This document shows positions 15,952 to 23,503 of a stretch of DNA of 64,000 nucleotides, in pieces. How positions within the stretch are numbered: the stretch's first letter is position 1; each line of letters begins with the position of its first letter. The DNA comes from Clostridium tyrobutyricum DSM 2637 = ATCC 25755 = JCM 11008 (lineage in GTDB: Bacteria > Bacillota > Clostridia > Clostridiales > Clostridiaceae): the NCBI RefSeq assembly GCF_000359585.1, contig NZ_APMH01000019.1:1-64000 (forward strand), written 5' to 3'. Made by a program: the position numbers and the translations under genes. The notes under the pieces are model-generated. The model saw only the letters and a list, made by a program, of their open reading frames with translations. It ran no database searches and was not told the DNA's origin.

Positions 15952-16461
15952 ATGTTAAGCATAATTGCAATACTTAATCAGAACAATTTAATAGGTAGAG
16001 ATAATAAACTTATATGGCATATATCCAGGGATTTAAAAAGATTCAAGTACCTAACATCCGATAAAACTGTAATAATGGGAAGAAAAACTTTTGAATCTCT
16101 TCCTGGAATACTTCCAGACAGAGATCACATAATTATAACTAGAAATAAAAATTATGCAGTTTCAGATAAAAAAGTTACTGTTATACATGATATTACTAGC
16201 ATTTTAAAATATATGTATTGTAAGAAAGAAGCCTTTGTAATAGGCGGTGGTGAAATTTACAAACAGCTTCTTCCCTATTGTAACAAGCTTTATTTAACTG
16301 AAGTAATATCCGATGAAACTGGAGACACTTATTTTCCAAAATTCAATAGGTGTGATTATCATATTGTAGAATATGATAAATACTTTGAACAGAATATTGA
16401 ATACAATTTCATAACCCTTGAAAAAATTGATTACAATTACATGGCTTTATTCAATCACTGA
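15952..16461 (+). CDS. folA: Dihydrofolate reductase
   Basis: This 169-residue enzyme reduces dihydrofolate to tetrahydrofolate with NADPH. The family signatures are all there: LSIIAILNQNNLIGRDNKLI with the WHI substrate loop, DLKRFKYLTSDKTVIMGRKT for NADPH binding, FVIGGGEIYKQLLP, and LTEV plus GDTYFP. In many bacteria DLxxFK is preceded by Pro; here it is SRDLKRFK, a minor change. The ATG at 15952 follows GGAGGT. The gene overlaps the end of the convergent LysR gene by 11 bases. No thyA neighbour is present. Confidence 0.95.
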   Translation: MLSIIAILNQNNLIGRDNKLIWHISRDLKRFKYLTSDKTVIMGRKTFESLPGILPDRDHIIITRNKNYAVSDKKVTVIHDITSILKYMYCKKEAFVIGGGEIYKQLLPYCNKLYLTEVISDETGDTYFPKFNRCDYHIVEYDKYFEQNIEYNFITLEKIDYNYMALFNH

Positions 16462-17359
16462 ATTCACACCGAGGGCACATTGATTTAATTGTATTTATAA
16501 GTTCCTTCTCAATATTTGAAATTCTATGCCTCTTATTGATTACCATTATGACTTCTATTTCCAAATTTACATCATTTATGAGAAGTGTAGTTATAGAGTG
16601 TGAACCCTTATAATAATTAAACATCATCTTAGGTACAAAGGATATACATGTACCACTTCCTACAACCTCTTCTATTACATTTAAATTATCAAATCTATAT
16701 GCAATTTCAAAATTACCATACTTTTTTAATATTTGCGAAACTGCACAACTTGTTTCATATCCAGTATTATAGAGAGCCACAGGGTGTTCTAGTGCCTCCT
16801 TTATAGGAATTTCATTTTTATTTCCCAGCAGAGAATTTTTGCATGCAATTACCATAAGATTATCTTTAAATAACTTTTTAACAATAATATCATTGGATTT
16901 CATATATTGTTCTGTCTTTAAATTTATACTTATATCAGCCTTTCCCGATAATACATCATGTATCACATCATTTGATTCACCAATCTTTACCATTAAATTC
17001 ACTTTGGGATGTTTATACTTGAATGTAGTAAGTATATTTACCATTATTGTATTGCAAAAACTTGGTTCAACTGCAATGCTTACGCCCCCTGTAAGCTCTG
17101 CCGCACTGCTTCTAGTAACATTTTTTATATCTTCTATCTGATCTATAATGCTGGATGCTTTTTCTATTACGACTTTTCCTATTTCCGTGGGTATCATTCC
17201 CTTATTGGTTCTTTTAAAAAGTTCAACACCCAATTCAAGTTCTAATTTTGAAATAGATGAACTAATTGCAGGTTGTGACATATAACTTCTCTCAGCTGCC
17301 AGAGAAATGGATTTGGACTGGGCAACCTCTACTATGTGATAAAATTGATCTAGACGCAT
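16451..17359 (-). CDS. LysR-family transcriptional regulator
   Basis: This 302-residue regulator has the LysR winged helix at residues 1-60 (QFYHIVEVAQSKSISLAAER, SQPAISSSISKLELELGVEL, FKRTNKGMIPTEIG) and a two-lobed effector-binding domain behind it. The ATG at 17359 follows GAAGGAGG. It lies downstream of the Tau-like importer operon on the same strand, 96 bases after the last gene, and has its own promoter (17399-17428). Control of that operon is the simplest guess, since LysR proteins such as CysB and Cbl regulate organosulfur uptake; the sequence does not prove it. Confidence 0.88.
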   Translation of the reverse strand: MRLDQFYHIVEVAQSKSISLAAERSYMSQPAISSSISKLELELGVELFKRTNKGMIPTEIGKVVIEKASSIIDQIEDIKNVTRSSAAELTGGVSIAVEPSFCNTIMVNILTTFKYKHPKVNLMVKIGESNDVIHDVLSGKADISINLKTEQYMKSNDIIVKKLFKDNLMVIACKNSLLGNKNEIPIKEALEHPVALYNTGYETSCAVSQILKKYGNFEIAYRFDNLNVIEEVVGSGTCISFVPKMMFNYYKGSHSITTLLINDVNLEIEVIMVINKRHRISNIEKELINTIKSMCPRCEFSD

Positions 17360-17398
17360 AATATAATTTTCCTCCTTCAATACCCTGCATTTTAGGTA

Positions 17399-17428
17399 AT
17401 TATATCATGCAGTAACGCCTGTTTACAA
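17399..17428 (-). promoter_or_regulatory. Promoter of the LysR gene
   Basis: TTGTAA (17428-17423) and a perfect TATAAT (17404-17399) are 18 bases apart on the minus strand, about 40 bases from the ATG. Confidence 0.6.
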
Positions 17429-17455
17429 ACTTGTAATTTAATACTTATAAATTTA

Positions 17456-17809
17456 TCAAACCTCATCCAGAATACCATCTACTATATTAATCAGAATTTT
17501 TTCTGAATTAAGTCCACGAATCTTTTCTACAATTTCTCCATTATTGAATATAATTATATTAGGTATTCCCTGAAGTCTAAATCTATAAAATAAATCTTCA
17601 TGTTTATCTACATCTACCCAATAAGCTTTAATTTTTTCTCTGTATTTATAAGCTATACTCTCTACTATTGGAATTTGCTCTCTACAAACTTTACATCTTC
17701 TAGCCCCAAAGAATACTAGAGACACCATACTGCTTTCAAAAGTAAATTTATCAAAGTTCTTTTCATCAATCTTTTTTAATGTTAATCTATTCATTATTCT
17801 TTTCATCAT
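17456..17809 (-). CDS. Thioredoxin-like protein with CKVC motif
   Basis: This small protein (up to 117 residues) has a thioredoxin fold: VSLVFFGARRCKVCREQIPI, then YWVDVDKHEDLFYRF, and the cis-Pro loop LQGIPNIIIFNNGE. The active site is C-K-V-C rather than the C-G-P-C of true thioredoxin, which should make it a different kind of redox partner. It has no signal peptide. The start is uncertain: the frame overlaps the end of the ATPase gene by 23 bases, and ATGs occur at 17809, 17806 and 17791. It is the last gene of the TauABC-like operon; a paralogue lies at 20475-20822. Confidence 0.82.
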   Translation of the reverse strand: MMKRIMNRLTLKKIDEKNFDKFTFESSMVSLVFFGARRCKVCREQIPIVESIAYKYREKIKAYWVDVDKHEDLFYRFRLQGIPNIIIFNNGEIVEKIRGLNSEKILINIVDGILDEV

Positions 17810-18623
17810 CTTCCTGTATCTGATCTATTAAATACTCCCTCATTTCAAAAAATTCTTTCTGTGATCTAAGTTTTCTAAAATTTTGTTCTTTAGATCTAAT
17901 AAGAGGATTTTTATATTCTTTAATAATTCTTCCTGGATTTGAGTGCATGATAATAATTCTATTGCCGAGTAAAAGTGCTTCATCTACATCATGGGTAATA
18001 AAAAACAAACATTTTCGGGTTTTCTCCCATATAAAATAGAGATGTTTCTGCATTTTTTCTCGTGTAAGTGCATCAAGAGCGCTAAAAGGTTCATCTAAAA
18101 GTATTATTTTAGGATCTGCAGCCAGAGTTCTTGCAATTGCAGCTCTTTGTTTCATTCCTCCTGATAACTGATGTGGATATGATTTATCATAATCTCTTAA
18201 ACCAACTAATTCTAGATAATGAGAGGCTATTTCTACTCTTTTTGCTTTAGATGCTCCCTTCATCTTTAGTCCAAACTCAATATTTTTTTGTATGTTAAGC
18301 CATGGAAGTAAGTTGGGCTGTTGAAATACCACACCTACTTGTGGATCCGGACTTGTATGTGAATTCCCATCTATAAAGACATTGCCAGATGATGGTGTAA
18401 GATAACCTGCAATAATATTTAAAAGCGAGGATTTTCCACATCCTGAAGGCCCAAGTACACATACAAAATCATCACTACATAGTTGAAGATTAATATTTTC
18501 AAGAGCACGAAACTTTTTACCTGATTGACCATAATCCAGGCTTATATTTTCAAGGGATATGTTAGAATCCTTACTTTTCAGTTCAGAAGATGTACATTCT
18601 GATAGTAATTCTATAGAACTCAT
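17787..18623 (-). CDS. tauB: ABC transporter ATP-binding protein, TauB/SsuB-like
   Basis: This 278-residue protein is the ATPase of a nitrate/sulfonate/taurine-type importer. Walker A is GPSGCGKSS, the Q-loop VGVVFQQPNLLPWL, the signature LSGGMKQRAAIARTLAADP, Walker B IILLDEPFSALD and the switch His ITHDVDEALLLG. The words NLLPWL and FSALDALTREKMQ are typical of the TauB/SsuB group. An N-terminal extension of about 20 residues precedes the core. It follows the binding protein by 12 bases and overlaps the next thioredoxin-like gene. Confidence 0.9.
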   Translation of the reverse strand: MSSIELLSECTSSELKSKDSNISLENISLDYGQSGKKFRALENINLQLCSDDFVCVLGPSGCGKSSLLNIIAGYLTPSSGNVFIDGNSHTSPDPQVGVVFQQPNLLPWLNIQKNIEFGLKMKGASKAKRVEIASHYLELVGLRDYDKSYPHQLSGGMKQRAAIARTLAADPKIILLDEPFSALDALTREKMQKHLYFIWEKTRKCLFFITHDVDEALLLGNRIIIMHSNPGRIIKEYKNPLIRSKEQNFRKLRSQKEFFEMREYLIDQIQEDDEKNNE

Positions 18624-18635
18624 GAATATCCCCCT

Positions 18636-19679
18636 TTATTTATCATATAATTTATTTAATATAGCTTTTTGGTACACTTGTAATTCTGGTGAAGATTTTA
18701 TAGATTTTTGTGTTAGAAGATAATCCCCTGTACTTTTTAATAATTTTCCAAGATCACCTGGTTTACTTGATGTGCCAAGATATTTTGGATCAGTTTGTTC
18801 TTTGGAATCTAAAACAATTATTTCTTTCATGGATTTAAGTGTCTCTTGCTCAGATAGTCCAAGTTCTTTTGAAAGGGCTGCAGCAGATTTTTCGGGTTGC
18901 TGTTTATATTCATGCACAGAATCATTCAATACAGAAATATATTGTTTCATAGTATCAGGATATTTATCTGCAAAATCTTTACGAACAATACCAAGCTCAC
19001 CTGTAATAGCTCCTTTTTTAGCTAGATCTCCTGAACTTACAATGACTTTTCCTCCATTAGCCAGTAATTTGGATTTGGTAGTTTCCCATACATATCCTCC
19101 TTGAATATCTCCTCTCTGCCATGCAGCCAATATATCAGGCATCTGCATGTCAAGAATTGTCAATTGTGATTCCTTGATACCATTTAATTTCAAGGCATTA
19201 ATCAAACTAAAATGAGAAGTCGAACTAAAAGTAGTAGCTATCTTCTTTCCCTTTATATCATCAATTGAATTTATTCCTGAATCCTTTTTGACTACAAGAG
19301 CTTCACTATCACCTATAATATCATCCAGGTAATATACATAATATGGTAAATTATTTGCTATTCCAGATGCTGCAGGAGGTGTTCCTATAGTAGCCAAATC
19401 CAAAGAACCACTTGCCATAGCCGTAATTATGTCACGACCTGCATCAAACTTTATCCACGATACTTTTGTGCCGGGAAATTTCTTTTCAACAGCTCCATTT
19501 GCCTTTGCAAGAAGTTCTCCGTTTGGAGAAGCCATATATCCAATTCGTATCTCCTTAGGCTTGTCTTTTGTAGTTCCAGACCTTGATTCACTTCCATTTT
19601 GGCATCCTGCTGCAAAGGTTAAAATTCCTATAATCAATAGTATCAATGTAATTTTAAAATATTTTTTTGTTTTCATCAT
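18636..19679 (-). CDS. tauA: Substrate-binding lipoprotein, TauA-like (taurine/sulfonate family)
   Basis: This 347-residue lipoprotein carries a signal peptide and lipobox FAAGC. Its mature part resembles TauA closely: VSWIKFDAGRDIITAMASG, LATIGTPPAA, GDSEALVVKKDSG, FSSTSHFSLINALKLNGI and AAWQRGDIQGGYVWE are the family's landmarks. TauA proteins bind taurine or related sulfonates. The ligand here is inferred from this similarity only. The ATG overlaps the permease stop (ATGATGA-type junction), which suggests coupled translation. No taurine-degrading gene is present nearby. Confidence 0.88.
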   Translation of the reverse strand: MMKTKKYFKITLILLIIGILTFAAGCQNGSESRSGTTKDKPKEIRIGYMASPNGELLAKANGAVEKKFPGTKVSWIKFDAGRDIITAMASGSLDLATIGTPPAASGIANNLPYYVYYLDDIIGDSEALVVKKDSGINSIDDIKGKKIATTFSSTSHFSLINALKLNGIKESQLTILDMQMPDILAAWQRGDIQGGYVWETTKSKLLANGGKVIVSSGDLAKKGAITGELGIVRKDFADKYPDTMKQYISVLNDSVHEYKQQPEKSAAALSKELGLSEQETLKSMKEIIVLDSKEQTDPKYLGTSSKPGDLGKLLKSTGDYLLTQKSIKSSPELQVYQKAILNKLYDK

Positions 19680-20482
19680 TTTTCCCCCTCTTTTTCAATC
19701 CATGGAGATGTTTTTCTAAGCAATAGTCTTATACAAGCATCAATGAATATAGCAATTATGCCCATAATTACAATTCCCATATAAACTACATCATTTCTTA
19801 AAAATTTGCTAGCATCAAGTACCATCCACCCAATTCCTGAAACTGCCGCTACCATTTCAGCTGCCACCAATGTAGCATATGATACTCCCACAGCAGTTCT
19901 CAGTCCTGTCAATATGTCTGGAAGACAAGATGGAAATATAACATAAATAAATAATTTGAATTTAGCTGCTCCAAGAGATTTGCAGCCATTTATTCTATCT
20001 TGTGGTATCTTTTTTACACTAAACACAGTATTGATAAATAATGGAGCAAATGCACTCAAGAAAAGCAGCATTATTTTTGAAACATCAGTTATTCCAAACC
20101 ACAATACTAAAAGAGTATAATAAGCAAGTGGTGGAAGTGGTCTGTAAAATTCAATAAATGGATCCAATATAGCTTGTAATAGTTTCGAACTACCAGCAGC
20201 AATTCCTAGAGGAACTGCTGTTATAAAAGCAAAAAACAGTGCTATAAACAATCTTCTCATACTTGCAAATATATGGAAATATAAAGAATGACCTTTATAT
20301 CCTTCTTTTAGGATTTGAATAAATGCGGACCAAACAGATCCTGGTGATGGCAAAAATACAGGATTAAACAAATTAAGTTTGCTGCCTATATACCATATTA
20401 GAAATACTATGATAACTGATATTACAGAAACAATTCTATATTTTTGCCTGGTAAAATTATTTTTTACTATATCCTTAAACAT
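19676..20482 (-). CDS. tauC: ABC transporter permease, TauC/SsuC-like
   Basis: This permease (about 268 residues, six helices) belongs to the BPD_transp_1 family. Motifs include FLPSPGSVWSAFIQIL near the start, RLFIALFFAFITAVPLGIAA, PLPPLAYYTLLVLWFGI and the EAA loop NGCKSLGAAKFKLFIYVIFP, then GISWMVLDA-like GIGWMVLDASKFL. I take ATG 20482, which has AAGGA at the right distance; ATG 20491 overlaps that site. It overlaps the preceding thioredoxin-like gene and the following tauA-like gene, so the three are made together. Confidence 0.9.
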   Translation of the reverse strand: MFKDIVKNNFTRQKYRIVSVISVIIVFLIWYIGSKLNLFNPVFLPSPGSVWSAFIQILKEGYKGHSLYFHIFASMRRLFIALFFAFITAVPLGIAAGSSKLLQAILDPFIEFYRPLPPLAYYTLLVLWFGITDVSKIMLLFLSAFAPLFINTVFSVKKIPQDRINGCKSLGAAKFKLFIYVIFPSCLPDILTGLRTAVGVSYATLVAAEMVAAVSGIGWMVLDASKFLRNDVVYMGIVIMGIIAIFIDACIRLLLRKTSPWIEKEGEK

Positions 20483-20822
20483 TAAAATCATTCCTTAAAT
20501 GGTATTTTACTATGTTATCTAAATTTTTCTTGCTATTAAATCCAACAATTTTCTCTACTACCTCACCATTTTTAAACATTAGAACTGTAGGTATACCTTT
20601 TAATCTAAATCTTTGTGCCAGTGTCTCATACCTATCCACATCAACTGAATAAATTTTTAATTTTCTAAAATAGTACTCTGCTATTTCTTCTAAAATAGGA
20701 TAGAGCATTTTACAAACTCCACATCTTTTTGCATAAAAAAGTACCAAAACAGGAATTTTATTATCAAATGTAAGTCTATCAAAATTTCTTTCCTCAATAT
20801 TTAAAATAATATTATTTTTCAT
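20475..20822 (-). CDS. Thioredoxin-like protein with CGVC motif
   Basis: This 115-residue thioredoxin-fold protein shows PVLVLFYAKRCGVCKMLYPI, YSVDVDRYETLAQRFRLKGI and the cis-Pro PTVLMFKNGEVVEKI. The active site is C-G-V-C, with Val in place of the usual Pro. It resembles the second thioredoxin-like protein of the operon along its whole length (both have RFRLxGIP and a -NGEVVEKI-type stretch), so the two arose by duplication. No signal peptide is seen. It sits between the phosphodiesterase-family gene (8 bases upstream) and the permease, which it overlaps. A role in reducing the imported compound or the hydrolase is possible but unproven. Confidence 0.85.
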   Translation of the reverse strand: MKNNIILNIEERNFDRLTFDNKIPVLVLFYAKRCGVCKMLYPILEEIAEYYFRKLKIYSVDVDRYETLAQRFRLKGIPTVLMFKNGEVVEKIVGFNSKKNLDNIVKYHLRNDFNV

Positions 20823-20830
20823 AGGATAAA

Positions 20831-22822
20831 TTATTCCTCCAATGCCTGATATATTATTCCACCTTCAGTGTTTTTAGGAACAGGAACCCCTGTAAGATGG
20901 CTTATAGTTGGAACTATATCCACCACACCAACATTTCTATCAATAATCTCACCTTTTTTTATTCCAGCTCCTACTGCCGCAAACAATGCTCTCATGGAAT
21001 ATCCTAAAAGTTCATGATTGCTTAATCCATTTCCGTGGCATCTTGTAAATTCAGGCTCCAGTATATAAAATATATCTCCGGAATTTTCACCACCTAGACC
21101 AAGTACCTCCATATCCTTCCTGTTTAATGCAAAACTTATTACTCTCTTTCCGGTCTTAGGATCTCTGTAATTATATAGATCATCTATTATCTTTTCTACC
21201 AAAGCATCATAATCTTCAGGAGCAACAATTCCTTCAGGATCTCTTCCTTTTAAATTCACATATATGAAGGTGGCTCTTTGAGAAATTGCAGTAGTATTTT
21301 TCCAATCTATTTGCAATTTCCCATTTTCTTCTTTTAACTTGGTATATCCAAGTTGTCCCATAATTCCTGTATTTATTCCCCACATATCTCCTATTAAAGG
21401 AAATTCTGTTTTAGGATTCTTACCTACGCCACCGTGATCTGAAACTATAAATATGGTTGTCTCCCCATCAAGTCTTTTCAACATTTCACCTATAAACTTA
21501 TCGCTTAATTCATATATTTTATATATTAAATCCTGATATCTCTTATATTCTTCTGAAGTTTCCTCAAATGTATAGTCAAGATAAAAGTGATTATACATGT
21601 CTATTCCATGCATATGAATATAAAAAAGGTCCCATTCCTTATTATCCAGTAAATAGTTAATAGCTTTTACATGCCAATCATACATTTCAGTAATAGATTC
21701 AAGCATAATTTCATCAGCAGTTTTATTTAGCCTGTCATAATTGGTAGGTTGGAGCATTGGTCCTACTTTATCATATATCTCTTTTCCTATTTTATCCGGA
21801 TAAAAATATTTCCCTTTATTTAAATCCAGTACAAATGAGTAATAAAATTTCAATTTACTTCCATCACTTTTAATGTCAATTACTCTTATTTTATAAGCTA
21901 CTTTAGTATTTTTACCATCTATTCTATAAGTGTCATATATCCAGCTGCTCCATTCACCTGCTTTTGCTTCTCCAATAGGTTCTTCATCTTTCTTGCTGGC
22001 ATATATTTTTATCTTGTTATAATTTTTTCCGTCTTCTGTTACTATAAGACCATACCTTCTAGTCATACCGCTGTTTACTGGAAGTATCACCTCCTTGGCA
22101 CCATCCGGTGCATTTTTGCAGTCAGAAGCAAATTTAATAGGAGTAGTTATCTGATCAGCATTTGGAAGATCAGAAGAAGATTCTCCATTTTCTTCAGAAG
22201 TAACAATATCAGGTGCAGTATATCCATATCCATCATATTCTGATTTACTTATATCAGCTTTTACTGAATTAACTTCCCCTTCAACCCTGCAATCAGTTCC
22301 TGTATTGTCTAATATATGTGGAACTTCCTTTATAGGAAAATCTCCTTCAATGCAGTTATATACTTTTTCATAATCTATATATCCTCTTAAATTTGTATAT
22401 ATACTTGTTCCATCTACATATATATCATCTTCAGTTTTTGGCGGCCATGCAGTGGGGTAATTAAATAGTATGCTTTTTTTACCTGAACGAGCATAGGCCT
22501 CCCATATTGTTTCTGCTTTTAGAAGTCTCGAGTCAAAACCATAATCCAATTGATCCAACGGGTTACCAAGTGTATGATTCCAAAAACAAGTTATACCATG
22601 AGTATTCGGAAATGCTCCAGTGGCCAGAGACGCCCAATTTGGAGGTGTAATTGCAGGCAGCACACTTCTCATAGAATAATCTTTTGTTGTAACACCCTGT
22701 GATATTACTTTTTTAAAATTTGGAAGCTTACCTTCCGACACATATTTTTTTACTTGAAGTGCATCTGCTCCATCCAATCCCAATAGAAGTACTTTTTTAG
22801 TTTTTATGTTGTTATTTGACAT
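20831..22822 (-). CDS. Alkaline-phosphatase-superfamily hydrolase (type I phosphodiesterase/nucleotide pyrophosphatase-like)
   Basis: This 663-residue protein begins with KKVLLLGLDGADALQV, the metal-binding Asp of the superfamily. The next landmark is LPAITPPNWASLATGAFPNT, in which the Thr after PAI is at the nucleophile position of nucleotide pyrophosphatase/phosphodiesterases. Further metal ligands lie in YIHMHGIDMYNHFYLDY, VSDHGGVG and CHGNGLSNHE. Residues about 200-340 form an inserted beta-rich domain. No Cys or Ser in a C-x-P-x-R sulfatase motif exists, so it is not a formylglycine sulfatase. It has no signal peptide and so acts in the cytoplasm. It is the first gene of the TauABC-like operon and may cleave the imported ester or anhydride (inference). 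Confidence 0.82.
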   Translation of the reverse strand: MSNNNIKTKKVLLLGLDGADALQVKKYVSEGKLPNFKKVISQGVTTKDYSMRSVLPAITPPNWASLATGAFPNTHGITCFWNHTLGNPLDQLDYGFDSRLLKAETIWEAYARSGKKSILFNYPTAWPPKTEDDIYVDGTSIYTNLRGYIDYEKVYNCIEGDFPIKEVPHILDNTGTDCRVEGEVNSVKADISKSEYDGYGYTAPDIVTSEENGESSSDLPNADQITTPIKFASDCKNAPDGAKEVILPVNSGMTRRYGLIVTEDGKNYNKIKIYASKKDEEPIGEAKAGEWSSWIYDTYRIDGKNTKVAYKIRVIDIKSDGSKLKFYYSFVLDLNKGKYFYPDKIGKEIYDKVGPMLQPTNYDRLNKTADEIMLESITEMYDWHVKAINYLLDNKEWDLFYIHMHGIDMYNHFYLDYTFEETSEEYKRYQDLIYKIYELSDKFIGEMLKRLDGETTIFIVSDHGGVGKNPKTEFPLIGDMWGINTGIMGQLGYTKLKEENGKLQIDWKNTTAISQRATFIYVNLKGRDPEGIVAPEDYDALVEKIIDDLYNYRDPKTGKRVISFALNRKDMEVLGLGGENSGDIFYILEPEFTRCHGNGLSNHELLGYSMRALFAAVGAGIKKGEIIDRNVGVVDIVPTISHLTGVPVPKNTEGGIIYQALEE

Positions 22823-22849
22823 GTTTTCCTCCTTAAATTATGGTCAACT

Positions 22850-22919
22850 AAAAAAGACTGGACAACAAATTTAATATACAGCATCTATGCACTGTATAAA
22901 AATTTGTCTCCAGTCTTTC
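22850..22919 (-). terminator. Leader terminator (putative attenuator) of the TauABC/phosphodiesterase operon
   Basis: The minus-strand leader forms a long two-part hairpin: outer arms 22900-22919 and 22853-22872, and an inner stem around ATACAG...CTGTAT. Six U follow, ending about 28 bases before the start codon. Just upstream, CCAG-AAAGA-CTGG can form a small alternative hairpin that uses part of the 5' arm. This suggests conditional termination. Confidence 0.7.
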
Positions 22920-22943
22920 TGGTCAACAATTTAGTTTAGGTAC

Positions 22944-22972
22944 ATGGTATAGCATTTAGTAGTCACTGTCAA
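22944..22972 (-). promoter_or_regulatory. Promoter of the TauABC/phosphodiesterase operon
   Basis: TTGACA (22972-22967) is followed by either TACCAT at a 17-base spacing (22949-22944) or TATACC at 15 bases with an extended TGC (22951-22946). The hairpin leader starts about 20 bases downstream. Between this and the SMR gene (22973-23165) I see only the plus-strand ribosome site of the latter and AT-rich DNA. Confidence 0.55.
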
Positions 22973-23165
22973 TTAATTAATGTTTATACCCCCAATAGAT
23001 TTTAATTATGTAATTCACAACAATTGGCTGTATACACCTTGATAACTTAGATTACCGGTACTAATAATACCTTAATGACTTTATAGTTTCATAATAAATA
23101 GCTTGTATATTATTTTTTATATATGTTATATTATAACTATAAAGTTCACAAAAGGAGAACAGCTA

Positions 23166-23489
23166 ATGTACTGGCTTTTTTTATTTTTAGCAATCGTACT
23201 GGAATTAATAGGCACATCACTTATGAAAATTTCCAATGGATTGACAAAATTAATTCCATCCTTAGGCATGTTTATTGCATATTTTTTATGCTTTAGTATA
23301 TTTTCACTGGCCCTTAAGAAAATAGATGTGAGTATTGCATATGCCATATGGTCAGGTGTAGGAATTACGGTAATATCCATTTTGGGAGTTCTGTTTTTCA
23401 AAGAATCAATGAATATAACTAAAATAATATCTATAATTCTAATTATTACAGGAATAATAGGTTTGAATTTAAGTGGTGTAAGCCATTAA
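23166..23489 (+). CDS. Small multidrug resistance (SMR) family transporter
   Basis: This 107-residue protein has four membrane helices and matches EmrE/QacE-type exporters, which expel cationic drugs or guanidinium-type compounds against protons. The essential Glu of helix 1 is at residue 13 (FLAIVLELIGTSLMKIS), and the signature KKIDVSIAYAIWSGVGI is intact, followed by FFKESMNITKIISIILIITG. The ATG at 23166 follows AAAGGAG; an upstream in-frame start would add 21 residues. SMR proteins often work in pairs, but no second gene is adjacent. The DUF2207 gene follows by 14 bases and is probably co-transcribed. Confidence 0.93.
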   Translation: MYWLFLFLAIVLELIGTSLMKISNGLTKLIPSLGMFIAYFLCFSIFSLALKKIDVSIAYAIWSGVGITVISILGVLFFKESMNITKIISIILIITGIIGLNLSGVSH

Positions 23490-23503
23490 TTAGGAGGTCT
23501 TAG

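Noticed and set aside
20831-22822. Formylglycine-type sulfatase in the transporter operon
   Set aside because: No C/S-x-P-x-R motif is present; the nucleophile position is Thr as in nucleotide pyrophosphatase/phosphodiesterases, and there is no maturase gene nearby.
22860-22905. Leader peptide starting at the ATG in the loop of the 22.9 kb hairpin
   Set aside because: No ribosome binding site precedes it and it runs out of frame into the first gene.
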